DNA of 64,000 nucleotides. Origin: Paenibacillus mendelii (GTDB lineage Bacteria > Bacillota > Bacilli > Paenibacillales > Paenibacillaceae). Each line of letters begins with the position of its first letter. Positions within the stretch are counted from its first letter, which is position 1. The notes beneath the pieces were generated by a model. That model was given only the letters and a program-made list of their open reading frames with translations. It was not told where the DNA came from and did not search any database. Shown here piece by piece: positions 24,401 to 33,676 of the stretch. Location: NCBI RefSeq assembly GCF_024498075.1, contig NZ_JANHOF010000004.1, positions 558,001 to 622,000 of the forward strand, in the 5' to 3' direction. The translations under genes and the position numbers were made by a program.

Positions 24401-26368
24401 CTATTGAGAAGCTGTCAATTCCTTGTACTTCGCCGCATACTTGCTGACGCTCTGCACGAACGTTGCATGCGACCATGTAAGCGGCGCTACCGACAGCGGG
24501 CTGCCGTCGAGCGGATGAAGCTGCTCCGGCAGTACGCCGCTGGACAGCGCCTGCCGCACCACCCACTCAAGCGAACGCTTTGGCGCTTCCAAATCGCTGA
24601 GGCTAACGGCCGACTCAATTTCATAATTAGCCACCCACAACGTGCAGATAATCCAGGGATTCCCTGGTATACGCTCGATATCGCCCGATTGCTGAAAATA
24701 GTAGTCATTCGTGTAACGAGCGGCTCCTCCCACATCCGTCTGGATGGCCAGCCCCTTCTTAATGGCATCCATCGTACGCACCACCCGGCTGTCGTCGATC
24801 GCCAGCACCCCGAATTCCCATATTCCAAACAAGCTGCTCTCGAGCGTCATATCCTTCACCCAGCAGCCGTCCTGCTGAATCAGCCCGCGAGCGAAGCGCC
24901 CCGCTTCCTCGTCCCACAGGTGGGTGATTATCCCCTGCTTGATCGTCTTTGCCGTGTGACGCAAGTGATCACTTCGTTCATAGTCGCCGAACAGCTCGGT
25001 AAAGAAAGCGCCCGCCATTAATCCGCCATATACGGAAGCAGCAGTATATGTCCATATCCCGTAACGCTCTTCCCACAAATCATAGCTCGGTTTCGGCAGA
25101 GATAGATCTTCTTCTATGTACCGGCTCAGGAAAGCGGAGCCTTTGCGGATCAAATTGTTATACAGCGACTGCGGGAGCTCGATGACTTGATGGCGCGTGT
25201 AGTCTTTCCATAGTGCAAGCAGCACCAGTGCGGTTTCATCCTCTTGAATCGGCAGCCTCCGGCTCCCTTGCACCATATAGGGATGCCAGCTGGAGCCGAC
25301 GGTTCCGTCCGGATTATACTTATGGTATAAGTAGCCCTCGGGCGACATCGTTTGCGCGCAGAATTGAAAGAACGGGGCAATGACGCTTTGAAAGCCCGCC
25401 ATCGACATCGCATCGGCGATGAGTGCCCCGTCCCTTGGCCACATATAGCTGTAATGATCCCGATTATATTGCAAAATATCTGTGTCGTTCGCGGCAATGA
25501 TTGCCCCTCGCTCATCGGTTTGCGTCCGCACCATCAGCAGACTTAAACGAAACTGACGGGAGACCTCCGCCGGCAGATCGCCGAGATCGGACTCCGCACG
25601 ATGAAGCCAATGCCTCCAGTAAATAACGATGCGGCTGAGCAGTTTTTCCGGTTGGTGCTCCTGCACATACTGGTCGAGCGCCTTTACCTCTTCCATATCT
25701 TTGCCGATCGACATCCAGTAATAGACCGTCTTCTCTCCCCCGGCAGGCACAATCGTTCTGAAGCTGATCGTGCTGTCGACGGATCCTTGAGCGATTGCAT
25801 TGCCCATTAATGTGCCGTCCTCGGCATCCCGCCAAGTCCCCTCCGCTGACTGAAACCGTTTGATGCCCGTTGTATACTGCATCATTCCGCCTTCGTCCGA
25901 GAATCCGTTAAACATAAAATAGGAAGAACGTTTGTAGTGGAACACCGTGTGATTGTCTGGATAATAAGCAGCTGTATCGCCGACCTCCGAGCCGTCGATC
26001 ATCAAATCCTGATGAAAGAACAGCCGGATTTCCATCGCTTCCGATGAGCGGTTGCGAACAACGACTCTTTTCAAATAAATGCATTCCCGCTGGTGGATGC
26101 CGTCGTTCATATACAGCTCGATACCAAGCCGTTCATTAATCGCTGCGACGTTCGTAACTAGCGAATCGTCGATATAGCTGAGATCGAACTTCCAGTCCGG
26201 CTCATCCAGCCATGAGAACGTGCCGTTCACCCAGATTCCGATGCGGCAGTGCTGACCGCCTACATGATTAAGCTGTCCTACATAGGGATAATAGATATCG
26301 CGGACATAGCAATTCCGGTCTAGATTGACAAGCAATTTGCCGTTGCCGATTACGAGATGACGGGCCAT
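24401..26368 (-). CDS. Glycoside hydrolase family 15 protein (glucoamylase-like)
   Basis: A 655-aa protein without signal peptide, so cytoplasmic. The N-terminal super-sandwich domain (about 1-270) begins RHLVIGNGKLLVNLDRNCYVRDIYYPYVG. The (alpha/alpha)6 barrel contains YMWPRDGALIADAMSMAGF and PSYDLWEERYGIWTYTAASVYGGL, whose DLWEE holds the general acid. Near the C terminus PLTWSHATF has Thr where many glucoamylases have the general-base Glu (WSHAEF). The start at 26368 is set by AAGGAG eight bases upstream; it overlaps the glgA 3' end by 19 bases. As the last gene of the glycogen operon it probably releases glucose from glycogen, in the place of glycogen phosphorylase. Confidence 0.88.
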   Translation of the reverse strand: MARHLVIGNGKLLVNLDRNCYVRDIYYPYVGQLNHVGGQHCRIGIWVNGTFSWLDEPDWKFDLSYIDDSLVTNVAAINERLGIELYMNDGIHQRECIYLKRVVVRNRSSEAMEIRLFFHQDLMIDGSEVGDTAAYYPDNHTVFHYKRSSYFMFNGFSDEGGMMQYTTGIKRFQSAEGTWRDAEDGTLMGNAIAQGSVDSTISFRTIVPAGGEKTVYYWMSIGKDMEEVKALDQYVQEHQPEKLLSRIVIYWRHWLHRAESDLGDLPAEVSRQFRLSLLMVRTQTDERGAIIAANDTDILQYNRDHYSYMWPRDGALIADAMSMAGFQSVIAPFFQFCAQTMSPEGYLYHKYNPDGTVGSSWHPYMVQGSRRLPIQEDETALVLLALWKDYTRHQVIELPQSLYNNLIRKGSAFLSRYIEEDLSLPKPSYDLWEERYGIWTYTAASVYGGLMAGAFFTELFGDYERSDHLRHTAKTIKQGIITHLWDEEAGRFARGLIQQDGCWVKDMTLESSLFGIWEFGVLAIDDSRVVRTMDAIKKGLAIQTDVGGAARYTNDYYFQQSGDIERIPGNPWIICTLWVANYEIESAVSLSDLEAPKRSLEWVVRQALSSGVLPEQLHPLDGSPLSVAPLTWSHATFVQSVSKYAAKYKELTASQ

Positions 26369-27816
26369 GTGATGTTCTCCTTTCGTTTCGACAGAAGATC
26401 GGCATAAAGTGACATATACGTTCGCGCGGATTGATCCCAGCTGTAATCGCTCCTGCCGCCATTCGCTACGATTTTCTCCCACGTGGGGTCATCCTGGTAG
26501 CAAGCAAGCGCCCTTCGGACCGTATATAATAAATCATCCGCGTTGTAATGCGTGAAGCTAAAGCCGTTTCCTTCTCCCGTGTACTCATTGTACGCCAGCA
26601 CCGTGTCCTTAAGACCCCCGGTTTCACGAACAATCGGAACGGAGCGGTAACGAAGCGCAATAAGCTGGCTAAGTCCGCAAGGCTCGAATAAGGATGGCAT
26701 CAGGTACATATCGCTGCCTGCATAGATCCGCCGTGCCAGAGCATCGTTAAATCCGAACCAAACCTTAACCTTGTCCGGCCAACGCTCGGTCGCGCTCTGG
26801 AATACATATTCGTAATGAGGATGGCCTGAGCCCAGCACGACCAGCTGCATATCCTCCTCAACCAGTCGCTCCAATATGGCTTCGACCAGGTCGAAGCCCT
26901 TCTGATCCACAAGCCGCGAGACGACCCCGATGAGCGGGGTTGAGCCCGCTTCCGGCAGGCCGAGCTCCCGCTGCAGGGACAGCTTGTTCTTACGCTTGCG
27001 AGTTAAAGCATTGCGATAAGAGAACTCAAGCGCCGGATCGGCCATCGGATCGAATGATGCCGTATCGATACCATTCACAATGCCGACCAAATCAGCGGAA
27101 CGGGAACGGAGCAAGCCATCCAGCCTCTCGCCGTAGGCATCGGTTTGAATCTCTTGAGCATACGTCGGACTGACCGTCGTCAGCTTGTCCGCGCAGAGCA
27201 GCGCACCCTTCATACAGCTGCCCGCTCCATAAAATTCAATTCCGTCTTGACCGAACAGCTCCTCCCCCGCCCCAAGCAAATCCATTAACAATTCTTTACC
27301 GAACACGCCTTGATATTTCAAGTTATGAATCGTGAATACGGTGGCGAGATCCCGGCAAGCCGGGTCATGCCGGTAACGGGTTTTGAGCAGAAACGGGATT
27401 AGTCCGGTTTGCCAGTCATGGCAATGCAGCAGCTCCGGCCGGTAGTCCATGTAGCTCATCGCTTCCGCAACCGCCAGCGAGAAGAATACGAACCTTTCCG
27501 CATCGTCGCCGTAACCGTATAAACCGTCACCGCGCTTGAAATAAAATTCATTATCGATGAAATAATAGATAATTCCGTCAATCTCCGCCTTCTGCAGTCC
27601 GCAATACTGCTGCCTCCAACCGATGCCCACCGTAAACGTCGCGATCGTTTCCATTCGTTCTAAGGCCGATTGCGGAATACTCTCGTATTTCGGAATCATA
27701 ATTCTGACTTCCGCTCCACGCGCCTGCAAAGCCTTCGGCAAAGAACCAGCTACGTCGGCCAAGCCGCCTGTTTTGACGAGCGGCACAGCTTCCGATGCGA
27801 CGAACAACAGTTTCAT
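26350..27816 (-). CDS. glgA: Glycogen synthase (ADP-glucose)
   Basis: A 488-aa GT5 enzyme that extends alpha-1,4-glucan chains from ADP-glucose. It begins KLLFVASEAVPLVKTGGLADV with the KTGGL substrate-binding motif, continues with HCHDWQTGLIPFLLK and VFTIHNLKYQG, and ends with the C-terminal PSLFEPCGLSQLIALRYRSVPIVRETGGLKDTV nucleotide-sugar domain (E..CG..Q, TGGL). Fourth in the glgB-C-D-A-GH15 operon, 34 bases after glgD. Confidence 0.96.
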   Translation of the reverse strand: MKLLFVASEAVPLVKTGGLADVAGSLPKALQARGAEVRIMIPKYESIPQSALERMETIATFTVGIGWRQQYCGLQKAEIDGIIYYFIDNEFYFKRGDGLYGYGDDAERFVFFSLAVAEAMSYMDYRPELLHCHDWQTGLIPFLLKTRYRHDPACRDLATVFTIHNLKYQGVFGKELLMDLLGAGEELFGQDGIEFYGAGSCMKGALLCADKLTTVSPTYAQEIQTDAYGERLDGLLRSRSADLVGIVNGIDTASFDPMADPALEFSYRNALTRKRKNKLSLQRELGLPEAGSTPLIGVVSRLVDQKGFDLVEAILERLVEEDMQLVVLGSGHPHYEYVFQSATERWPDKVKVWFGFNDALARRIYAGSDMYLMPSLFEPCGLSQLIALRYRSVPIVRETGGLKDTVLAYNEYTGEGNGFSFTHYNADDLLYTVRRALACYQDDPTWEKIVANGGRSDYSWDQSARTYMSLYADLLSKRKENITWPVIS

Positions 27817-27850
27817 GCGATAACCCCCCGCCTTGATTTCATGCTTCGTA

Positions 27851-28963
27851 TTAAATAACCTTCCGTTTCACTGCGAGGAACGGCGACAATGCCGTTCCCC
27901 GGATATCGCGTTCTTGTACAATGCGGACATCCTTATCGAGAATGACATGATCGATGCGGCTGTTCTCGCCAATTATGCCGTTCTGCATGACGATACTGTT
28001 GCGAATGACGGCGCCTTTGCGCACATGCACGCCCCGAAACAGGATGCTGTTCACAACCGTCCCTTCAATGACACAGCCATTGGCAATCAGTGAATTGCTC
28101 GTCATGGCTCCTTCGGCATACCTGGCCGGCGGCTCATCCTTCACCTTCGTGTAAAGCGCCCCGGGTTCGAAGAACAGACTCCGGTAGACGTCGGGACGAA
28201 GCAGCTGCATGTTGTTCTGATAATAGCTCGATATCGTATTGACGATACCGAGATAGCCGCTGTATATATAGCTCTGTACATGCAGCTCATCCAGTCTGGT
28301 CATAATCGCATGCCGAACCAGATGATCCTGACCCTGCGCAAGCGATGTTTCTACAAGCTCGAGAAGCAGATCCTTGCGCATGATGTACATCTCCATGGAC
28401 ACCAGATTGCTCTGCATTCGGCCATAATGATCCTGCATCGCGGTTACCCGTCCCTTGCCGTCAACCTCTACCTTGCGCGCCATGCCGCCGAACAATTCCG
28501 TCTGGTGCTTGCAGACGACCGTTATATCCGCTCCGCTTGCCTTGTGCTGTGCAAGAACAGGCTCGAAATCAATATTGCACACCATATGGCTGCGGGTAAT
28601 CACAACATAATCGAGTGAGCTTCGCGTAAAGTAATCCCGATTCTGAAAAAAATGAAAGAGGTCGCCCCTCCTCACTTCATTAATGTCGTCCGTCACAGGC
28701 GGAAGAACGAACAGACCGCCCTGCCTATGATTCAAATCCCAATGCTTGCCGGACCCGAGATGGTCCATAAGAGAGCGGAATTTCGTATGTGCGAATACCG
28801 CCACCTTGGTTATGCCGGAATTAACCATACCCGACAGGACGAAATCAATCAGCCTGTAACGCGAACCGAAGGGGACCGAGGCCGTGCAGCGGCCAGCCGT
28901 TAACGACTCCATTTCGTCCGATTCATGAATGAGATTAATGACACCCAGAACATTCGTATTCAT
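27851..28963 (-). CDS. glgD: Glucose-1-phosphate adenylyltransferase, GlgD subunit
   Basis: A 370-aa non-catalytic or regulatory partner of GlgC, found in Firmicutes. The nucleotidyltransferase domain starts [24 protein letters not shown], where the catalytic GGxGxRL loop of GlgC is replaced, while the [21 protein letters not shown] segment and the C-terminal left-handed beta-helix ([25 protein letters not shown]) are kept. Its start overlaps the glgC stop by four bases. Known for B. stearothermophilus: GlgCD is the active heterotetramer. Confidence 0.95.
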   Translation of the reverse strand: MNTNVLGVINLIHESDEMESLTAGRCTASVPFGSRYRLIDFVLSGMVNSGITKVAVFAHTKFRSLMDHLGSGKHWDLNHRQGGLFVLPPVTDDINEVRRGDLFHFFQNRDYFTRSSLDYVVITRSHMVCNIDFEPVLAQHKASGADITVVCKHQTELFGGMARKVEVDGKGRVTAMQDHYGRMQSNLVSMEMYIMRKDLLLELVETSLAQGQDHLVRHAIMTRLDELHVQSYIYSGYLGIVNTISSYYQNNMQLLRPDVYRSLFFEPGALYTKVKDEPPARYAEGAMTSNSLIANGCVIEGTVVNSILFRGVHVRKGAVIRNSIVMQNGIIGENSRIDHVILDKDVRIVQERDIRGTALSPFLAVKRKVI

Positions 28964-30126
28964 GGCTGCTTCACCTCCAACAGAGTTTGATTTCGCGTAA
29001 CATACTCATCGCTGCCAATGACCGTAATCGAGCCGTTATCGGGATGGCCGATCGTAATTCCGTCCGCGATAATGGCGCCTTCCCCGATAATCGCTTTGTA
29101 GATTCGCGCGCCTTGACCTATTCGAACGTTCGGCATAATGACAGATTGTTCAATGACGCTGTCAGCACCCGCTTGAACGCCGTAGAACAGAACCGAGCGA
29201 TGAACAGTCCCCTCCACCATGCACCCTTCCGTAACGAGAGAATTGGAGAGCACAGCATTAGGCGCCACAAAGTGGCCGGGCCGGTTCGGGTTAACCGAGT
29301 AAATCCGCCAATCCCTGTCATTCAAATTGAGCGCAGGCCGGTCCGTCAGAAGATCCATGTTGGCTTCCCATAAGCTCTCGATCGTTCCGACGTCCTTCCA
29401 ATAGCCTTCGAACAAGTAAGCATGCAAGGAAACGCCATCCTGTAGCATCGCAGGAATAATATCTTTGCCGAAGTCATTGCCGGACAACCGGCTGGCTTCA
29501 TCACGGATCAAATACTGCTGAAGCACCGGCCAGGAGAAGATATAGATGCCCATCGAAGCCAAATTACTGGTCGGTATCTTCGGCTTCTCCTCGAAAGAGG
29601 TGATTCGCTTGTCGTCATCGATGTGCATGATGCCAAAGCGCTTTGCTTCTTTATAATCCACTTGAATGCCGCTGATCGTCACATCTGCACCGCTCCGCTT
29701 ATGCTCCTGCAGCATGTGGTCATAATCCATCTTATAAATATGATCGCCTGAGATGATGAGCACGTACTCCGGATCGAACCGGTCAATGAACCCCATGTTC
29801 TGATAAATGGCGTTGGCCGTCCCTTTATACCACATGCTCCCCTTCTGCTTCATGAACGGAGGGAGGATCGACATGCCCCCGTCCCGCCGGTCCAGTCCCC
29901 ATGGGCTGCCAATACCAAGATAACCGTTCAGTACAAGCGGCTGGTATTGCGTCAGCACACCGACCGTATCGATTCCCGAATGCGCACAATTGCTTAACGT
30001 AAAGTCGATAATCCGGTATTTACCGCCATAGTGAACAGCGGGCTTAGCCAGGTCCTTCGTCAGTACGCCGAGTCTCTTCCCTTCGCCACCAGCAAGCAGC
30101 ATCGCAATCATTTCTTTACGGCCCAT
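28960..30126 (-). CDS. glgC: Glucose-1-phosphate adenylyltransferase, catalytic subunit
   Basis: Makes ADP-glucose from ATP and glucose-1-phosphate, the committed step of glycogen synthesis. 388 aa with [34 protein letters not shown] (split: nucleotide loop GGEGKRLG, then KPAV), [17 protein letters not shown] and a C-terminal beta-helix. The ATG at 30126 has AGGAGA eight bases upstream; a longer in-frame extension to 30267 adds 47 residues foreign to the family. It is followed by glgD with an ATGA overlap. Confidence 0.96.
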   Translation of the reverse strand: MGRKEMIAMLLAGGEGKRLGVLTKDLAKPAVHYGGKYRIIDFTLSNCAHSGIDTVGVLTQYQPLVLNGYLGIGSPWGLDRRDGGMSILPPFMKQKGSMWYKGTANAIYQNMGFIDRFDPEYVLIISGDHIYKMDYDHMLQEHKRSGADVTISGIQVDYKEAKRFGIMHIDDDKRITSFEEKPKIPTSNLASMGIYIFSWPVLQQYLIRDEASRLSGNDFGKDIIPAMLQDGVSLHAYLFEGYWKDVGTIESLWEANMDLLTDRPALNLNDRDWRIYSVNPNRPGHFVAPNAVLSNSLVTEGCMVEGTVHRSVLFYGVQAGADSVIEQSVIMPNVRIGQGARIYKAIIGEGAIIADGITIGHPDNGSITVIGSDEYVTRNQTLLEVKQP

Positions 30127-30235
30127 GGACAGATCTCCTCTCGCCGCAGCCGCTTCTTCGTGCCTGAATGCAGCCCGGACTTTTGTATTGGAAACGCCGG
30201 TGCGAACGCTTGTATGCAACACAGCCCGGCCGACG

Positions 30236-32152
30236 TTACTTCTTCGGACCTTTCTCTTCGTAGGCAAGCATGAGAAACGCTAAGGGAGGGAGTTCAAGGG
30301 TCAGACTATATGCCCGTCCTTGCCATGGAACAGCTTCAGCCGTCAGCACCTCAGGCATGAGCGTTGTATGTCCCCCGAATGCTTGCTCATCGCTGTTTAG
30401 AACCAACCGGTACATACCAGCCTCCGGTACACCGACCCTGTAATTCTCGTAATGCTGCGTCGAGAAATTGCACAGCACGACATTGAAACAATCCGGCTCC
30501 AAACCCCTCCGCAAGAAAACGATGATGCTTTGTGCGGCATTATGCACGTCGATCCATTCGAAACCGCCAGGATCGCAATCCCTTTCCCACAGCGCGCTGC
30601 GGTCGGCATAAACCGTATTGAGCGCCTTCACATAGTCGTTCATGCGGCCATGCGATTCATATTCAAGCAGCTGCCAGTCAAGCGACTCCGCATCTTTCCA
30701 TTCGTCGAATTGCCCCCATTCGCCGCCCATGAACAGCAGCTTCTTGCCGGGATGCGTCATCCAATAGCCGTAGAACAGCCTTAACTGAGCAAACTTTTGC
30801 TCATACGTACCGGACATTTTGCCTAGCAGCGAGCGCTTTCCATGTACGACCTCATCATGGGAGAGCGGTAAGATAAAGTTTTCGGAAAAAGCATACATAA
30901 GCGAGAATGTGATTAATTGGTGGTGATGTCTGCGTTCGTTCGGATCAAGCGCCATATAGCGGAGCATATCGTTCATCCAGCCCATATTCCATTTGAAATT
31001 GAATCCGAGGCCCCCCATATAAGTGGGAGAAGTAACGGCCGGCCAGGCCGAGGAATCTTCGGCGATCATGAGCGCATCGGGGTAATAGTGAAACACCGTT
31101 TCATTCAACCGTTTCAGGAAACGGATGGCGTCGGTATTCTCCCTTCCGCCAAATTTGTTATACGTATGCAGCTCCGGCGCTTTGTCAAAATGCAGATCGA
31201 TCATGCTGGCAACCGCATCAACCCGGAGTCCATCGATATGAAACACGTCCATCCAGAAGATCGCATTGGATATTAGAAAGCTCTGAACTTCCGTGCGGCC
31301 AAAATCAAAGGCAAGCGTCCCCCAGAGCGGTTTCTCCGCCCTCTTCCAATCCGCCCCTTCATAAATTGGCGTCCCGTCGAACAGCCGAAGACCGTGGTCA
31401 TCCTTGCAAAAGTGGCCGGGGACCCAATCGAGGAGCACGCCGATCCCCCTCTGGTGGCAGCGGTCGACAAATATCATGAGCTGCTCAGGTGTCCCGTAGC
31501 GGCTTGTTGCCGAGTAATAACCGGTCGTCTGATACCCCCAGGACTGGTCGAGCGGATGCTCGGTGATCGGAAGCAGCTCGATATGGGTATAACCCATCTC
31601 TACCACATAATCGAGCAGCTGATCGGCCATTTCTTCATAAGTCAGGAAGATCTCCTTCCCCTTGACTCGCCAGGAACCGAGATGAACCTCATAAATGAGC
31701 ATCGGCTCATGGTAGGGACTTTCCTCCTGTTGATGAAGCTGCCAAGCTCTGTCATTCCAGTGGTAGCTCGATAAGTCGGTCACGACGGAAGCCGTCCGTG
31801 GACGGCGCTCGGATTGGAATGCATATGGATCAGACTTTAGAAGCCGATCACCGCTTGCGGTTTCCAGCTCATACTTGTATATTGCGCCAACACGGATACC
31901 CGGAATGAACAGTGACCAGACCCCCGTCTCTCCCACCTTCTCCATCACATGCTTGTCGCTCTGCCACTCATTGAACGAACCCGAGACACGAACCGATTTC
32001 GCTTGAGGAGCCCATACGGAGAAACGGACTCCCTTCTCATCGCCAAGCCTGATCGGATGTGCCCCAAGAAACCGGTAGCTATGAAACGAATTCCCGTTAT
32101 TAAATAAATACAAATCACGTGTCGACAAACCGATTGAAGCGGCATTCACCAC
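30236..32152 (-). CDS. glgB: 1,4-alpha-glucan branching enzyme
   Basis: GH13 enzyme forming the alpha-1,6 branches of glycogen. The N-terminal CBM48 ([23 protein letters not shown]) precedes the barrel with [12 protein letters not shown], the nucleophile region [19 protein letters not shown] and [12 protein letters not shown]. The longest frame starts at an ATG (32233) that overlaps a TATAAT promoter box, so it cannot be on the transcript. The GTG at 32152 is preceded by GGGGGTG and leaves about a dozen residues before DLYLFNNG, matching Bacillus GlgB; this gives 638 aa. First gene of the glycogen operon. Confidence 0.93.
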   Translation of the reverse strand: MVNAASIGLSTRDLYLFNNGNSFHSYRFLGAHPIRLGDEKGVRFSVWAPQAKSVRVSGSFNEWQSDKHVMEKVGETGVWSLFIPGIRVGAIYKYELETASGDRLLKSDPYAFQSERRPRTASVVTDLSSYHWNDRAWQLHQQEESPYHEPMLIYEVHLGSWRVKGKEIFLTYEEMADQLLDYVVEMGYTHIELLPITEHPLDQSWGYQTTGYYSATSRYGTPEQLMIFVDRCHQRGIGVLLDWVPGHFCKDDHGLRLFDGTPIYEGADWKRAEKPLWGTLAFDFGRTEVQSFLISNAIFWMDVFHIDGLRVDAVASMIDLHFDKAPELHTYNKFGGRENTDAIRFLKRLNETVFHYYPDALMIAEDSSAWPAVTSPTYMGGLGFNFKWNMGWMNDMLRYMALDPNERRHHHQLITFSLMYAFSENFILPLSHDEVVHGKRSLLGKMSGTYEQKFAQLRLFYGYWMTHPGKKLLFMGGEWGQFDEWKDAESLDWQLLEYESHGRMNDYVKALNTVYADRSALWERDCDPGGFEWIDVHNAAQSIIVFLRRGLEPDCFNVVLCNFSTQHYENYRVGVPEAGMYRLVLNSDEQAFGGHTTLMPEVLTAEAVPWQGRAYSLTLELPPLAFLMLAYEEKGPKK

Positions 32153-32231
32153 GACGTAGGCACACCCCCGAGAAATGTCTTTTGTTATGAATATGTCAGT
32201 ATTCCTTACGTGATCGCGAGATGTTTCTTCC

Positions 32232-32260
32232 ATTATACACCGCGTTCAGAAAGTTGACAC
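32232..32260 (-). promoter_or_regulatory. Sigma-A promoter of the glycogen operon
   Basis: The minus strand shows GTGTCA (32255-32260), a 17-base spacer, then a perfect TATAAT (32232-32237). Four of six -35 positions match. It lies about 80 bases before the preferred glgB GTG start. Confidence 0.7.
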
Positions 32261-32448
32261 CCCCCATTTTCAGAAAATTCACATTTTTACTGTGAGCTGA
32301 TAAATAAGGACAACTTATATATTTCTATACTAAAGCGCCATGAATATGACGGAACGTTAGAAATCTGTTCTTTCCATTAACCGAATGTGAGGCTGTGCAA
32401 TCAGCGGCAACGCATGAACGCTGTCCGCTTCCGTCTAGAGCCTGGATC

Positions 32449-33396
32449 CTACCTCCTGTAATGCTTCCGAAACTCGCGTGGGCGGAAGCCCGTATGCTTC
32501 GCGAACGATCGGACAAAGAACGGAAAGGACGCGAACCCGGCTTCCTCCGCCACTTTGCCGATCGCATCATTCGTATGAATCAGCAGCCGCTTCGCCTGCT
32601 CGATCCGGTAACGCGTCACGTACTCCAGCGGCGTACACCCATAAACCCGCTTCATACAGCGCGATATATAATTAGGGTGAAAATGCAGCTCCTCTGCCAG
32701 CTCGGCATATGATACCGGCACTCTATAGCGGGTTCGAAGAAATGCGGCGGCACGCTCCGCAACCGCAATCTGCGGCGTTACGAGCTCGTCTCCCCGCTCA
32801 TCCTTCAGAATCATGAGCAGCTCTTGAAACCGAATCTGCTGCTCCCACTTCGTAGCGGCCGAGGATGTCTGATCGAGCAGCGCAATCCGTTCCAGCAGCT
32901 TATAGACGGCATCTGGATTACGAAGCTTGACATGTCTGGGAACATAGATGGAAAAGGCATCCATCTGACTGAACTCCGTTGAGGCTATTGATGGAAGATG
33001 ATCCAAAGCGTCGGCAGACTCATCATCCATCGCATGTTCCGGTATTGTCCCATCCGCATCCTCTTCTTCATCCCCATTTATAACGTGCATCCCCGGTTCC
33101 AACACCTCGCCCCACGTCCCGCAGGTTGAAAAATGCAGCCAATAAAAATGCGTCTCCTCCCGGCAAGGCCGCGTCGGATAGTGGTAGCGGTCCGGCCGCA
33201 GCACTAAGCAATGCCCTCCTTCTACCTGCCATTGCTCCTCCCCCTCGCTGATATACAACGTCCCTCCAGTAACGACAATCAGATCGAACACAGCAATCCG
33301 ATTGCGCGAAGGATGCTCACCGCCTGCGGGATAGACATCCTCCCCGCTAACGATGTAATGCGGCAGCGGCGGCGAAATAAATTGAAACGTAGGCAT
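32449..33396 (-). CDS. AraC-family transcriptional regulator
   Basis: A 315-aa regulator. The N-terminal cupin-like ligand domain (about 1-100) is PPLPHYIVSGEDVYPAGGEHPSR... with HFYWLHFSTCG. The C-terminal double helix-turn-helix (about 215-312) reads VSYAELAEELHFHPNYISRCMKRVYGCTPLEYVTRYRIEQAKRLL and IGKVAEEAGFASFPFFVRSFAKHTGFRPREFR. Between the domains, at about residues 105-140, lies an acidic insertion (EEEDADG, then MDDESADALDHL) that the related regulator at 37949-38845 lacks. It is divergent from the GH127 gene, which it probably controls in response to a sugar. Confidence 0.92.
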   Translation of the reverse strand: MPTFQFISPPLPHYIVSGEDVYPAGGEHPSRNRIAVFDLIVVTGGTLYISEGEEQWQVEGGHCLVLRPDRYHYPTRPCREETHFYWLHFSTCGTWGEVLEPGMHVINGDEEEDADGTIPEHAMDDESADALDHLPSIASTEFSQMDAFSIYVPRHVKLRNPDAVYKLLERIALLDQTSSAATKWEQQIRFQELLMILKDERGDELVTPQIAVAERAAAFLRTRYRVPVSYAELAEELHFHPNYISRCMKRVYGCTPLEYVTRYRIEQAKRLLIHTNDAIGKVAEEAGFASFPFFVRSFAKHTGFRPREFRKHYRR

Positions 33397-33676
33397 ACAA
33401 TCTTCTCCTCCCGTATCTATGAATAAGCTATTTCAAGGCAGCTCTTTTTCTCTTAGTTTATCCGTCATGTTCGATATAATCAAAATGTTGATTAGTATAT
33501 CAAGCAATGAAAGAGTTTAGTCAAACCTTTCAGGTTGTGATCGGACAAAAAGAGGATGTGAACCGTTATCGTAAACGAGGGATATCCCATGGTAGAGTGA
33601 AATAGAACCAAACACAATGCGCGGCCGCTGCCCTCCTATCCAGCTGCCGCTGCGCTACATAAAGGAGTGACGGACA

